64,000 bases of DNA, from the NCBI RefSeq assembly GCF_018130825.1, contig NZ_JAFCJS010000001.1, positions 372,001 to 436,000 on the forward strand, read 5' to 3'. This stretch comes from Bradyrhizobium liaoningense (GTDB lineage Bacteria; Pseudomonadota; Alphaproteobacteria; Rhizobiales; Xanthobacteraceae). Under the pieces are notes generated by a model. That model did not search any database. It was not told the origin of the DNA and saw only the letters and a list, made by a program, of their open reading frames with translations. Shown piece by piece: positions 1 to 10,614 of this stretch. The position numbers and the translations under genes are program-made. Each line of letters opens with the position of its first letter. Positions within the stretch are counted from its first letter, which is position 1.

Positions 1-42
1 GACCGTCAGCGTGGCGGTCTTTGGGCTTTCTTTAGCGTCCAT
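1..42 (-). CDS. gltA: Citrate synthase, N-terminal fragment (runs off left edge)
   Basis: Only the first 14 codons are inside the window, reading leftward from an ATG at 42 and giving MDAKESPKTATLTV. This is the start I recall for rhizobial citrate synthase, the enzyme joining oxaloacetate and acetyl-CoA at entry to the TCA cycle. A weak GGGGACC precedes the ATG. The same-strand neighbour gltX lies 145 bp upstream, and gltX-gltA is a familiar rhizobial pair. Identification rests on a very short stretch plus this context. Confidence 0.8.
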   Translation of the reverse strand, partial: MDAKESPKTATLTV

Positions 43-187
43 CAGAGGTCCCCGATGTGTGGTGAAACGGGCCGGACCCGGAAGGCCCCGATGAGATGCC
101 GGGGCAGGCCGGATGTTCCAGAAGGTACGGGGGAGATGGGTATATTATTGCTGTGTGCGCTGCAAGATCATGGCAGCCATGGCCTAC

Positions 188-1615
188 CTACGTCGTAGAC
201 TGATCCTTGAGCCGCCCCAGGCTTTCCTGGCGTCCCAGCACGTCCAAAACCTCAAATATACCAGGCGATGTCGTCCGCCCGGTCAGCGCCGCCCGCAAGG
301 GCTGGGCGACCGCGCCGAGCTTGAGACTATTTTCCTCGGCAAAGGCGCGCAGCGCAGCTTCCGCGCTGGCCGCACTCCAGGTCTCGACTTTCTCCAGCGC
401 GGAATGAAGCTGGCCGATCAGCTTGCGGTTCTCGGGCGTCAGCAGCGCCTGTGCCTTGGGATCGAGCTGCAGCGGCCGGTCGGCGAAGATGAAATAGGCG
501 CCGTCGATCAGCTCGAGCAGCGTCTTGGCGCGCTCCTTCAGGGCCGGCATGGCCTTGAGAAGCTGCGCCCGCGTGGTGTCGTTTAACTTCGCCTTAATCT
601 CGTCGCGGCTGGGCACGACGTGGTCGAGCACGTCCTCGAACATCCTCACGAGTGATTGATCGTCGGCGTGACGGATGTAATGGCCGTTGAGGTTTTCCAG
701 CTTGGCGAAGTCGAAGCGGGCGGCGGCCCGGCCGACGCTGGCGAGGTCGAACGCTTCGATCATCTCCTCGGTCGAGAAGATCTCCTGATCGCCATGGCTC
801 CAGCCGAGGCGGACAAGATAGTTGCGGAGCGCGGCCGGCAGGTACCCCATGGCACGGTAGGCATCGACGCCGAGCGCGCCGTGCCGCTTCGACAGCTTCG
901 AGCCGTCCGGGCCGTGGATGAGGGGGATGTGCGACATGCTTGGCAGCGCCCAGCCCATCGCGTCGTAGATCTGCTTCTGGCGGGCGGCGTTGATCAGATG
1001 GTCGTCGCCGCGGATGACGTGGGTGACGCCCATGTCGTGGTCGTCCACCACCACGGCGAGCATGTAGGTCGGATTGCCATCGCCGCGCAAAAGCACGAGA
1101 TCGTCGAGGTTCTCGTTCTGCCAGACCACGCGGCCCTGGACCTGGTCCTCGATCACGGTCTCGCCGGTCTGCGGCGCGCGCAGGCGGATGGTGGGCTTGA
1201 CGTCGCTCGGCGCCGTGGCCGGGTCGCGGTCGCGCCACATGCCGTCATAGAGACGGGTGCGGCCCTCCGCGCGGGCCCTCTCGCGCATGGCGGCGAGCTC
1301 CTCCGCCGTGGCGTAGCAGCGATAGGCCTTGCCGTCGGCGAGCAGCTGCTCGGCGACCTCGCGGTGGCGGGCGGCGCGGCTGAACTGGTAGATGACCTCG
1401 CCGTCCCAGCCGAGCTCGAGCCACTTCAACCCGTCGAGAATGGCGCCGATCGCCGCCTCCGTGGAGCGCTCCCGGTCGGTGTCCTCGATCCGGAGCAGCA
1501 TCTTGCCGCCATGCTTCTTGGCGTAGAGCCAGTTGAACAGCGCCGTGCGGGCGCCCCCGATATGGAGGAAGCCGGTCGGCGAGGGGGCAAAGCGGGTGAC
1601 GACGGAATCGGTCAT
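188..1615 (-). CDS. gltX: Glutamyl-tRNA synthetase
   Basis: Class I aminoacyl-tRNA synthetase of 475 aa that charges tRNA-Glu with glutamate in the cytoplasm. The class I HIGH signature appears as HIGG at residues 18-21, and the KMSKS loop as KLSKR at 240-244 followed by HG, as is usual for bacterial GluRS. Length is normal for the family. It is transcribed leftward towards gltA and is divergent from glnS across 144 bp that must hold both promoters. I see no convincing box there. Because a GlnRS gene sits next door, this enzyme need not mischarge tRNA-Gln here, although that cannot be read from sequence alone. Confidence 0.97.
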   Translation of the reverse strand: MTDSVVTRFAPSPTGFLHIGGARTALFNWLYAKKHGGKMLLRIEDTDRERSTEAAIGAILDGLKWLELGWDGEVIYQFSRAARHREVAEQLLADGKAYRCYATAEELAAMRERARAEGRTRLYDGMWRDRDPATAPSDVKPTIRLRAPQTGETVIEDQVQGRVVWQNENLDDLVLLRGDGNPTYMLAVVVDDHDMGVTHVIRGDDHLINAARQKQIYDAMGWALPSMSHIPLIHGPDGSKLSKRHGALGVDAYRAMGYLPAALRNYLVRLGWSHGDQEIFSTEEMIEAFDLASVGRAAARFDFAKLENLNGHYIRHADDQSLVRMFEDVLDHVVPSRDEIKAKLNDTTRAQLLKAMPALKERAKTLLELIDGAYFIFADRPLQLDPKAQALLTPENRKLIGQLHSALEKVETWSAASAEAALRAFAEENSLKLGAVAQPLRAALTGRTTSPGIFEVLDVLGRQESLGRLKDQSTT

Positions 1616-1759
1616 TCTTGGCAGGGCCTATGCATTGGAGGCGGTGGTGTATAGCAGGACCGGAGCATAACTAAAGCCCGACGGCGGACGGCTGAAGGCC
1701 TTGGCGCGGCCTCCCGAATTTGGCAGAAGGACCGCTGATTTCCCTACAGGATTTTCGTA

Positions 1760-3436
<1,677 letters not shown>

Positions 3437-3443
3437 GGCGGAC

Positions 3444-3830
3444 ATGAGCAGCGAAGCCGACGCCATCGTTTCCGTCATCATCGCGAAATGGTGCGCCGGC
3501 TTCGCGACGCTCGACGCGGCGGCGCTGTCGTCGCTATATGCGAAAAACGCGTTCTTCTTCGGCTCCAACCCAAAACTCTATCGGGGCCGGGACGGCGTCG
3601 CCGATTATTTCAACGGCCTGCCGCGCTGGCGCAAGCCGAGCGCGGTGTTCTCCGAGGTGAACGCAGCGCAGGCCGGCCCTGATCTGATCAACATGGGCGC
3701 GACCATCTCGTTCGATCTCGCAGGCGAGCGGGACGATCTCGTCGTCAAGATGAGCTGGGTCATCATCCGCGAGGACGGCGACTGGAAGATCGTCAATCAC
3801 CACGCCTCGTCGAAGGCGTCGCTGATCTAG
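3444..3830 (+). CDS. SnoaL/DUF4440-like NTF2-fold protein
   Basis: 128-aa protein with the pattern of NTF2-fold polyketide-cyclase-like or SgcJ-like proteins. An N-terminal helical stretch leads to LYAKNAFFFG, then GRDGVADYFNG, and a C-terminal strand with DGDWKIVNHHASS, which is the hallmark ending of DUF4440/SnoaL members. The substrate is unknown. The ATG at 3444 lies 7 bp after the glnS stop, so it is probably in the glnS transcript. The reading frame stays open upstream inside glnS, but starting there would add unrelated Arg/Ser-rich sequence. It ends directly against the convergent glnA stop with no spacer. Confidence 0.8.
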   Translation: MSSEADAIVSVIIAKWCAGFATLDAAALSSLYAKNAFFFGSNPKLYRGRDGVADYFNGLPRWRKPSAVFSEVNAAQAGPDLINMGATISFDLAGERDDLVVKMSWVIIREDGDWKIVNHHASSKASLI

Positions 3831-5261
3831 CTAGATGTCGTAATACAAATGGAACTCGTAAGGATGCGGTCGCAGCCGGATCGGGTCGACCTCCTTTTTG
3901 CGCTTGTAGTCGAGCCAGGTTTCGATCACGTCGGCGGTGAAGACGTCGCCGCGCAGCAGGAAAGCGTGATCGCGCTCGAGCGCGTCGAGCGCCTGATCCA
4001 GCGATCCCGGCGTGGACTTCACCTCCTTCGCCTCCGCAGGTGGGAGGTCGTAGAGATTCTTGTCGATCGGGCTGCCAGGATCGATCCGCATGTCGATACC
4101 GTCGAGACCGGCCATCAGCATCGCGGCGAAGGCCAGGTAGGGATTGCAGGACGGATCGGGTGAACGAAACTCGACGCGCTTGGCGCGCGGATTCGGCGAA
4201 TACATCGGGATCCGGCAGCAGGCGGAGCGATTGCGCTGGGAGTAGACGAGGTTGATCGGAGCTTCATAACCCGGCACCAGGCGCCGGTAGGAGTTCGTGG
4301 TGGGCGCGCAGAGCCCGCACAACGCCCAGGCGTGGCTCAAAAGCCCGCCGATATAGTAGCGCGCGAGCTGGCTCAGCTCGGCGTAGTCGCCCTTGTCGTA
4401 GAACAGATTGGTCTCGCCTTTCCAGAGCGACTGGTGAACGTGCATGCCCGACGCGTTGTCCTCGAACAGCGGCTTCGGCATGAATGTCGCGGTCTTGCCG
4501 TGCTGATGCGCGGTGTTCTTGACCACGTATTTGTAGATCATCAAATTGTCGGCCATGCGGGTCAGCGTGGTGAAGCGCATGTCGATCTCGTTCTGGCCGC
4601 CGGTCGCGACCTCATGGTGATGGGCTTCGATCTGGATCCCCAGAGATTCCATCGTCATCACCATTTCGGTGCGTAGCGCCTGCATGCTGTCGGTCGGAGG
4701 AACGGGAAAGTATCCCTCTTTCGGGCGCGGCTTGTGACCGAGATTCGGTCCTTCATCCGTGCTGGTGTTCCAGCTGCCTTCGCTGGAGTCGATCGCGTGC
4801 ATGGCGAAGTTGATGCCCTGGCCGTAGCGGACCTCGTCGAAGACGAAGAACTCGGCCTCCGGGCCGAAATAGCTCGTATCGGCACGCCCGGTACCCCCAA
4901 GGTAGGTTTCGGCCTTCTGGGCGATGTAGCGGGCATCCCGGCTATAGGATTGGCCGGTCACGGGGTCGCGGATGTTGCAGATGAGAACCAGCGTCTTGGC
5001 CGGACTATAGGGGTCGACGAAGGCCGTCGTCGGATCCGGGACGACGAGCATGTCGCTTTCCTGGATCTCCTGGAAGCCGCGAATCGATGAGCCATCGAAT
5101 CCAATGCCCTCATTGAGTGCATCGGCATTCACCGCGCTCGGCGGGACGGAAAAATGTTGCCACACCCCTGGCAGGTCGGTGAACCGCAAATCGATCATCT
5201 GGACTTTCTCGTCCGTGATCGCCTTCAGGAGGTCTTCGGCTGTCGTACATTTCGCAACCAT
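3831..5261 (-). CDS. glnA: Glutamine synthetase, type I (stand-alone copy)
   Basis: 476-aa GSI that makes glutamine from glutamate, ammonia and ATP. The GFDGSSI loop, the PEAEFFVFD metal-binding segment, the [12 protein letters not shown] block, [12 protein letters not shown] and NRSACCRIP are all present. Tyr at about 404 in NLYDLPP matches the adenylylation site of the GSI-beta class, so GlnE control is possible. No glnB precedes it, unlike the usual alphaproteobacterial glnB-glnA operon, and its N-terminus differs from the MKTAKDVL-type start I recall for the main rhizobial glnA. I therefore take it as a second GSI copy. GGGAG lies 8 bp before the ATG. Confidence 0.93.
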   Translation of the reverse strand: MVAKCTTAEDLLKAITDEKVQMIDLRFTDLPGVWQHFSVPPSAVNADALNEGIGFDGSSIRGFQEIQESDMLVVPDPTTAFVDPYSPAKTLVLICNIRDPVTGQSYSRDARYIAQKAETYLGGTGRADTSYFGPEAEFFVFDEVRYGQGINFAMHAIDSSEGSWNTSTDEGPNLGHKPRPKEGYFPVPPTDSMQALRTEMVMTMESLGIQIEAHHHEVATGGQNEIDMRFTTLTRMADNLMIYKYVVKNTAHQHGKTATFMPKPLFEDNASGMHVHQSLWKGETNLFYDKGDYAELSQLARYYIGGLLSHAWALCGLCAPTTNSYRRLVPGYEAPINLVYSQRNRSACCRIPMYSPNPRAKRVEFRSPDPSCNPYLAFAAMLMAGLDGIDMRIDPGSPIDKNLYDLPPAEAKEVKSTPGSLDQALDALERDHAFLLRGDVFTADVIETWLDYKRKKEVDPIRLRPHPYEFHLYYDI

Positions 5262-5389
5262 GGCTTCGCTCCCAGGTCAGCGTCCCGAGATCGCGTAGCC
5301 GTTCGGCCGCAACCTAGCGGCTCGCGACGGATTGTGGTCCACGTTCGGCGTTGTCGCCGCAGTCAGGCCAGCTTTCCGCGCGCTGGCAG

Positions 5390-5572
5390 TCAGCTTTGGT
5401 GTGGCCCGCGCATCATCTTCATCGCATCTTCGATGTGCCGCCAGGTTTTTGCCAATTCGAGCTCGCCCTTCTGCTCGAGGTCGATGGCGTTTTGAGCGGC
5501 TTCCGCAATGGCCTTGGGGCCATGGGCTTCCAGCAACTGCCGCGCATAATCGTGGATTTCCATTTCTCGCAT
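5390..5572 (-). CDS. Small hypothetical helical protein (60 aa)
   Basis: Predicted soluble, largely helical 60-aa protein beginning MREMEIHDYARQLLEAHG and ending in a basic/Met patch. The ATG at 5572 has AGGGAG about 8 bases upstream. The frame stays open further upstream, but that sequence is Pro/Arg-rich and looks non-coding. I do not recognise a named family, though short proteins with this EIHDYARQLLEAHG start occur in Bradyrhizobium. It is read in the same direction as glnA and lies 128 bp upstream of that gene. Function unknown. Confidence 0.65.
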   Translation of the reverse strand: MREMEIHDYARQLLEAHGPKAIAEAAQNAIDLEQKGELELAKTWRHIEDAMKMMRGPHQS

Positions 5573-5724
5573 GGCGTCATCTCCCTCTGCTCCGGGCGCG
5601 AACTTCCGCGGCACCGGGAACGGTCGACATTGACACCTGTCAAGCGGCGACAGTCTGCATCCGGGTGCGCCGCACTCGCAAGGGCCCTCTCCGGGCATGG
5701 GCGGCCTGGCTTGGACGCCGGCTC

Positions 5725-5757
5725 TGGACCGGCCTTGGACCGGCCTTGGACCGGCGC
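5725..5757. repeat. Short tandem repeat, 11-bp unit x3
   Basis: Three consecutive copies of TGGACCGGCCT (the last ends in G rather than CT) lie in the spacer between the 60-aa gene and the SPW gene. The first two copies are identical. No function is evident. It could be slippage-prone sequence. Confidence 0.7.
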
Positions 5758-5839
5758 TCGCGGCAACACAACGCAGGACGGACGGATGGTTCATCACCGG
5801 TGCGCTCCCCATATGAACACCAGAAGGGAGGTGAGCATC

Positions 5840-6211
5840 ATGCGCATCCAACATTGGCAAGACGCTGCCAGTCTGTTGGTGGGCATATGGCTGGTCCTGT
5901 CGTCCTTTGTCCTCGGCTTATCCGGGGCGGCGGTCTGGATCACCATCGCACTCGGGCTAGGCGTCATGCTGTTTGCCGTGGAAGCCTTTGTCATCCCGTC
6001 CGACCTGGAAGAATGGGGCGAAATGCTGCTGGGACTGGCTCTGGTGGCGGCGCCCTGGTCCGTCGGCTACGAGTCCGCATCCGCCACGGTTAGCAGCGTC
6101 GTGTCCGGCCTATTGGTGATCTTGCTCGCGGTCTGGGAATTGATGACCGATCGCAACTTCAGTGCCTGGTGGCACGATCACTGGCCTCACTGGCCTCACC
6201 GCGCCGGCTGA
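5840..6211 (+). CDS. SPW-repeat family integral membrane protein
   Basis: 123-aa protein with about four hydrophobic helices. Its composition matches the SPW repeat family (PF03779): an N-terminal WQDAASLLVGIWLVLSSFVLG and a related second unit with LVAAPWSVGYES, the Ala-Pro-Trp version of the SPW signature. A strong GGGAGGTGAG lies just upstream of the ATG at 5840. The tail is rich in His and Trp (WWHDHWPHWPH), which could bind metal. Family function is unknown and location is presumably the inner membrane. It is convergent with the transporter gene at 6276. Confidence 0.8.
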   Translation: MRIQHWQDAASLLVGIWLVLSSFVLGLSGAAVWITIALGLGVMLFAVEAFVIPSDLEEWGEMLLGLALVAAPWSVGYESASATVSSVVSGLLVILLAVWELMTDRNFSAWWHDHWPHWPHRAG

Positions 6212-6275
6212 GACGAGAGGTTGCCGGCTCTTCTCCGACCGCCATCGTATGGCGGCCGGAGGAGAGGCGATCACG

Positions 6276-7604
6276 TTACGATGCGGTTCTGGGCTCGACC
6301 GGTTGCCAGATGCTGATCTTGCGCGTCTCCGGCATCAGGAACAGCGCGAGCAGGAAGCACACCGCGGGGACCGCAATCGGGTAGATCAGCGCGTAGCCTA
6401 TGCTTCCGGTCGCCGCGAAGGCCGCCGACGTGATGAACGGCACCAATCCGCCGCCCCAGCCGTTGCCGATGTGATACGGCACCGACACCGACGTGTACCT
6501 GATCCTGCCGGGAAAGAATTCCGCCAGGAACGCACCGACCGGCCCGTAGACCATCCCGACGTAGCAAACGAGGATGAAGATGATGAAGATCGCGGTCGGA
6601 TAGTTGATGTTGCCGGGCTGCGTGACCGCTCCCAGCCATAGATACAGCGGATAGTACGTGATCGCGGCGAGCAGCATGCCGCCCAGGATGACCGGCTTGC
6701 GGCCGATCTGATCCGACAGCCAGCCGAAGAAAATCAGGCTCGGTGTGGCAATCAGCAGCGCTGTACCCACGATGTAGGCGGAGGTCAGCGCGTCCACCTT
6801 GGAGACCTGCTGCAGGAAGTACAGCGCCCAGAACTGACCGCTGTACCAGACCACGCCCTGACCGATCAGGACCACAACGGCAATCCCGATGTATTTGATG
6901 TTCGAGCTCAGGAAGGCCTCCTTCCAGGGGTTCCTGGTCATCTGCCCGCGAGCCTTGATCTCCTGGAAGATCGGCGTCTCCTGGAGCTGGAGACGGATAT
7001 AGATGGCGATGGCGACCAGCAGGAAGGACACCAGGAACGGAACGCGCCACGCCCATTCGTCGAAGGCCTGATTGCCGAACCAGGTCCGTGTCAGGATGAT
7101 CACGGCCAGGGACACGACGATGCCGAGAGTTGGCGAGGTCTGCAGCCAGCCGGTGTAGTAGCCGCGCTTGTCGTCCGGAACATGCTCTGCGACATAGGTG
7201 ATGGCGCCGCCATATTCGCCGCCCAGACACAGACCCTGGATCATGCGCAAGCCGAATAAAAGGAACGCCGCCGTCAGACCGATGGACTGGTAGGTCGGGA
7301 TCAACCCGATTGCCCCGGTGCCCAGTCCCATTCCGCTCAGCGTGATGAGGAACGTATATTTTCGTCCGACCCTGTCGCCCATCCATCCAAAGAGGAAGGC
7401 TCCCAGCGGGCGGATCAGGAAGCCCGCAGTGAACAGCGCAATCGTGCTGAGGAGGGCTGCAACCGGGTGGGACTGCTCGAAGAACTTGACCGACAGAACT
7501 GCGGCCAGGCTGCCAAAGATATAGAAATCATACCATTCGATGACGTTTCCCACCGACGCAGCAACAATCACGCGACGAAAATCGCTCGGTACTTGAACTG
7601 CCAT
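6276..7604 (-). CDS. MFS transporter, metabolite:H+ symporter (MHS) family
   Basis: 442-aa, 12-helix secondary transporter. The start GNVIEWYDFYIFG is the diagnostic opening of MHS-family symporters (ProP, ShiA, KgtP relatives). The intracellular loop 2-3 motif is GWMGDRVGRKY and the second half repeats it as GWLSDQIGRKP. RMIQGLCLGGEYGGA is the conserved helix 4 region. Substrate cannot be assigned; organic acids, betaine-like compounds or shikimate are typical. It is transcribed alone, with a 386-bp leader carrying a dyad described separately. Confidence 0.92.
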   Translation of the reverse strand: MAVQVPSDFRRVIVAASVGNVIEWYDFYIFGSLAAVLSVKFFEQSHPVAALLSTIALFTAGFLIRPLGAFLFGWMGDRVGRKYTFLITLSGMGLGTGAIGLIPTYQSIGLTAAFLLFGLRMIQGLCLGGEYGGAITYVAEHVPDDKRGYYTGWLQTSPTLGIVVSLAVIILTRTWFGNQAFDEWAWRVPFLVSFLLVAIAIYIRLQLQETPIFQEIKARGQMTRNPWKEAFLSSNIKYIGIAVVVLIGQGVVWYSGQFWALYFLQQVSKVDALTSAYIVGTALLIATPSLIFFGWLSDQIGRKPVILGGMLLAAITYYPLYLWLGAVTQPGNINYPTAIFIIFILVCYVGMVYGPVGAFLAEFFPGRIRYTSVSVPYHIGNGWGGGLVPFITSAAFAATGSIGYALIYPIAVPAVCFLLALFLMPETRKISIWQPVEPRTAS

Positions 7605-7990
7605 GTGCTGCTCCTATCGAATTCAAACGCTACTCCTGGCGCTCTTCAGCGCCCATTCGCTCGCGGAGTACGTTTGGTGCGCGTCGCCACAGGCGAAAAT
7701 TGCGAGTTGCGTCCGCAACGCCTAATCTCAGGGAGGCCTGAGCCATCTGAGAAGAGCTCCAGCGGTCACTTCGGTACCGCGAGCTATCACGACCTGCCCG
7801 TCTGCCGGGGAGGCGGTGAAGCAGTGTAATCCCGCCGGGGCTGGCGTCTTATGAGACTTTCGGCTCAATCGATCTGAACCGAGGCTGATCCGTCCTGAGA
7901 TGGAACGGGCGCCCATCGTGCCGGGCAGTTTTGTCACGAGCGAACGGAAAAGCCTCTCAGGCGTTGTGTGGGTCCAACCAGGAGCCCACT
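7605..7990. other. Intergenic region between divergent transporter and DUF2171 genes
   Basis: No convincing coding sequence in 386 bp; short frames here lack ribosome sites. Two structures stand out. GGCGCT-cttc-AGCGCC at 7638-7653 forms a six-pair hairpin in the transporter's 5' leader. GTTGCG-TC-CGCAAC at 7706-7719 is an operator-like dyad about 105 bp upstream of the transporter start. I found no EcfG-type GGAAC/CGTT pair at the right spacing, nor a sigma-54 site. Confidence 0.6.
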
Positions 7991-8224
7991 ATGCAGAACA
8001 TCGCAGAGCATATGGAAGTCATCGGCGCCGACGGCGTCCATGTCGGCACGGTCGACCGCGTCGAGGGCAACCGCATCAAGCTGACGAAGAAAGACAGCGG
8101 AGAGGGCAGCCACAAGGGCCATCATCACTTCATCGACAAGGGCCTCGTCGCCGGTGTCGAAGGCAACAAGGTCCGCCTGTCGGCCAAGGCGGCTGTCGCC
8201 GTGACGATGGAAGAGGAAAAGTAG
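7991..8224 (+). CDS. DUF2171 domain protein
   Basis: 77-aa soluble protein that is essentially one DUF2171 (PF09939) domain. It opens HMEVIGADGVHVGTVDRVEGN, followed by a lysine patch, then HHHFIDKGLVAGVEGNKVRLS and an acidic tail. The repeated VGTVDRV/VAGVEGNKV pattern suggests a PRC-barrel-like small beta fold. The start is fixed by AGGAG seven bases before the ATG at 7991. Family function is not known to me; such genes often sit among stress-related genes in rhizobia. Single gene, divergent from the transporter. Confidence 0.82.
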   Translation: MQNIAEHMEVIGADGVHVGTVDRVEGNRIKLTKKDSGEGSHKGHHHFIDKGLVAGVEGNKVRLSAKAAVAVTMEEEK

Positions 8225-8322
8225 GGCGCATCCCTCTTCGTTCCTGATCTGTACCGCTATTCGGCCTCCTGCACGTTCCGGTAGCCTCTGCGCCTGTCGC
8301 GTATCTCAGGGGTTGCTAGGGA

Positions 8323-10605
8323 ATGGCGGAGCCGGGCCGGCCGCAGCGTGTCTCGCAAGGGATCGCAGGAACCTGGCCGGCGGGCCGCACCGCGTCGGCG
8401 GGCGGCTTTGCACCGGTAGGCTTTGGTGCCTGGCCCGCGCTCGTCGAGACGCTGCGCCAATGGGCCAGCGCCGAGGCCGGCGCCGGGCGGCTTTTGCCGT
8501 GGGTGCCCATCGCTCTCGGCAGCGGCATTGCGCTCTACTTTGCGGCCGATCACGAGCCGGTGCTGTGGGTGACCGCCGCGACGGCCATCGCGCTGATGCT
8601 CGGCGCCGTCCTGTTGCGGCGAAGCCGGCTGTTTGCGCCTGCGCTTCTGATTGCGGCGGTCGCGGCCGGCTTTGCCATCGCGACCTGGAAGACGGCGCGC
8701 ATCGCGCACACCGTTCTGGCGAAACCGCTCTATTCGGTGTCGTTGTCGGGCTTCGTCGAGACGCGCGACATCCGCGAGCGCACCGATCGCTTCGTGCTGC
8801 GCGTCACCGCGATGGAGGCGCAGCGCAGCGACGTCAAGCTCGAGCGCGTGCGCCTGTCGGTGCGCAAGGGCACCGCGCCCGAGGTCGGCAGCTTCGTGCA
8901 GCTCAAGGCGCGGCTGATGCCGCCGATCTCGCCGGTGCGCCCCGGCAGCTATGATTTCTCGCGCGACATGTTCTTCCAGGGGATCGGTGCCTCCGGCTTC
9001 GCGATGGGCACCATCACGGCTTCGGTGCCGCCGGATGCCGGCGGCTTGCGGCTGCGCTATGGCGCCTTCATGCAGGGCCTGCGCGATGCGATCGATGCGC
9101 GCATTCGTGCCACGCTCGAAGGCGACAACCGCGCGATCGCGACCGCGCTATTGACCGGCCGGCGTGATGCGATCACTGCGCCCGTCAATGACGCGATGTT
9201 CGTCTCGGGGCTCGGCCATGTGCTGTCGATCTCGGGCTATCACATGGCGGTGGTCGCCGGCGTCGTGTTCTTCGCGGTACGCGCGCTGCTGGCCTTGATC
9301 CCGGGACTGGCGGTCGGCTTTCCCATCAAGAAATGGTCGGCGGCCGCGGCGCTGGTTGCCGCGGCGTTCTATCTGCTGCTGTCGGGTGCGGAGGTCGCGA
9401 CGCAACGCTCGTTCTTCATGACCGCGGTGGTGCTGATCGCGGTCATGGTCGATCGCCGCGCCATCACCTTCCGCACGCTGGCGGTGGCCGCGCTGATCGT
9501 GCTCGCGGTCGCGCCGGAGGCGCTGGTGCATCCGAGCTTCCAGATGTCGTTTGCGGCAACGCTCGGGCTGGTCGCGCTGGTGCAGTTCGGCATGCCGAAC
9601 CTGTTTGCCTCGCCCGACCATTCGGCGACCGCGCGCATCGCGCTGTGGGGCGGCCGCGAGATCGCGATGCTGTTTCTTGCCTCGCTAATCGCGGGGCTTG
9701 CGACCACGCCCTATGCCGCCTTCCACTTCCACCGGGTCACGCCGTATGGCGTGCTCGCCAATCTCGGCGCGATGCCGGTGGTCTCGGCGTTGGTGATGCC
9801 GGCCGGATTGTTGGGCCTGCTCGCCGCTCCCTTCGGGCTCGACGGCGTGTTCTGGTGGCTGATGGGGATCGGCATCGACTGGATGGTCGCGGTGTCGCGC
9901 TGGGTGGCGGCGCTGCCGGGCGCAGTCGGGCGCATCCCGGCGTTCGGCATCGCGCCGCTGATCGCGGCCAGTCTCGGCATCATTGTCATGGGCCTCTTGC
10001 GCACGCCGTTGCGCTGGTCCGGCGGGCTGGTGCTGCTGGCGGCGATCCTCTGGGGCCTGTCGGCGCGGCCGCCGGACGTCCTGATTGCCGGAGACGGCGC
10101 GAGCGTCGCGGTGCGGGGCAGGGACGGGCACCTCCACATGATCCGGGCGAGCAAGGACAGCTTTCTGCTGAAGGAGTGGCTGGCTGCCGACGCCGATCCG
10201 CGCGATGCGGGCAGTGCCTCACTGGCCGACGGCGTGTCGTGCGACGAGGCCGGCTGCGTGACGCCGCTCGCCGACGGTCACCTCGTCGCGCTGGCTTTGC
10301 GCATCGATGCACTCGCGGACGATTGCAGCCGCGCCGCGCTGGTGGTGACGGCCCGGCCCGCTGCGCCGGATTGCGCGGCGATGGTGGTGGATCGGCAGCG
10401 TCTTGCCGCGCAGGGCGCGCTCGCGCTGACGCGGCGAGGCGACGGCTTTGCGGTCCAGGCGGTCAAGGCAAGGGGCGCTGATCGCCCATGGGCGCCGGCC
10501 ATCGCCGGCGAGGGTGATTACGGCGCGAGCCTTGCGCCGCCGGCGCCGGCTTCCCGCAGCCGGGACGCGACGCCGTCGGAGGCCGATATGCAGGCTGAGG
10601 ATTGA
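8323..10605 (+). CDS. comEC: ComEC/Rec2-family membrane protein lacking the hydrolase domain
   Basis: 760-aa polytopic inner-membrane protein of the family that forms the DNA-uptake channel in competent bacteria. An N-terminal helix pair and DUF4131-like soluble segment (about residues 60-250) precede the Competence domain. That domain is marked by ALLTGRRDAI, SGLGHVLSISGYHMAVVAG and LLLSGAEVATQRSFFM. The last 180 residues sit where canonical ComEC has a metallo-beta-lactamase domain, but I find no HxHxDH there, only a Cys-containing module ending near VVTARPAAPDC. Many rhizobial homologues look the same. Whether it imports DNA is unknown. Confidence 0.88.
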   Translation: MAEPGRPQRVSQGIAGTWPAGRTASAGGFAPVGFGAWPALVETLRQWASAEAGAGRLLPWVPIALGSGIALYFAADHEPVLWVTAATAIALMLGAVLLRRSRLFAPALLIAAVAAGFAIATWKTARIAHTVLAKPLYSVSLSGFVETRDIRERTDRFVLRVTAMEAQRSDVKLERVRLSVRKGTAPEVGSFVQLKARLMPPISPVRPGSYDFSRDMFFQGIGASGFAMGTITASVPPDAGGLRLRYGAFMQGLRDAIDARIRATLEGDNRAIATALLTGRRDAITAPVNDAMFVSGLGHVLSISGYHMAVVAGVVFFAVRALLALIPGLAVGFPIKKWSAAAALVAAAFYLLLSGAEVATQRSFFMTAVVLIAVMVDRRAITFRTLAVAALIVLAVAPEALVHPSFQMSFAATLGLVALVQFGMPNLFASPDHSATARIALWGGREIAMLFLASLIAGLATTPYAAFHFHRVTPYGVLANLGAMPVVSALVMPAGLLGLLAAPFGLDGVFWWLMGIGIDWMVAVSRWVAALPGAVGRIPAFGIAPLIAASLGIIVMGLLRTPLRWSGGLVLLAAILWGLSARPPDVLIAGDGASVAVRGRDGHLHMIRASKDSFLLKEWLAADADPRDAGSASLADGVSCDEAGCVTPLADGHLVALALRIDALADDCSRAALVVTARPAAPDCAAMVVDRQRLAAQGALALTRRGDGFAVQAVKARGADRPWAPAIAGEGDYGASLAPPAPASRSRDATPSEADMQAED

Positions 10606-10614
10606 GCGGACGGG

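Noticed and set aside
5573..5860. N-terminal extension of the 60-aa gene up to 5860
   Set aside because: The added sequence is Pro/Arg/Gly-rich, covers the 11-bp tandem repeat, and has no ribosome site; the ATG at 5572 has AGGGAG.
7902..7965. Possible EcfG-type general stress promoter before the DUF2171 gene
   Set aside because: GGAAC at 7902 has no CGTT at 16-17 bases, and GGAAA at 7946 is only 11 bases from CGTT.
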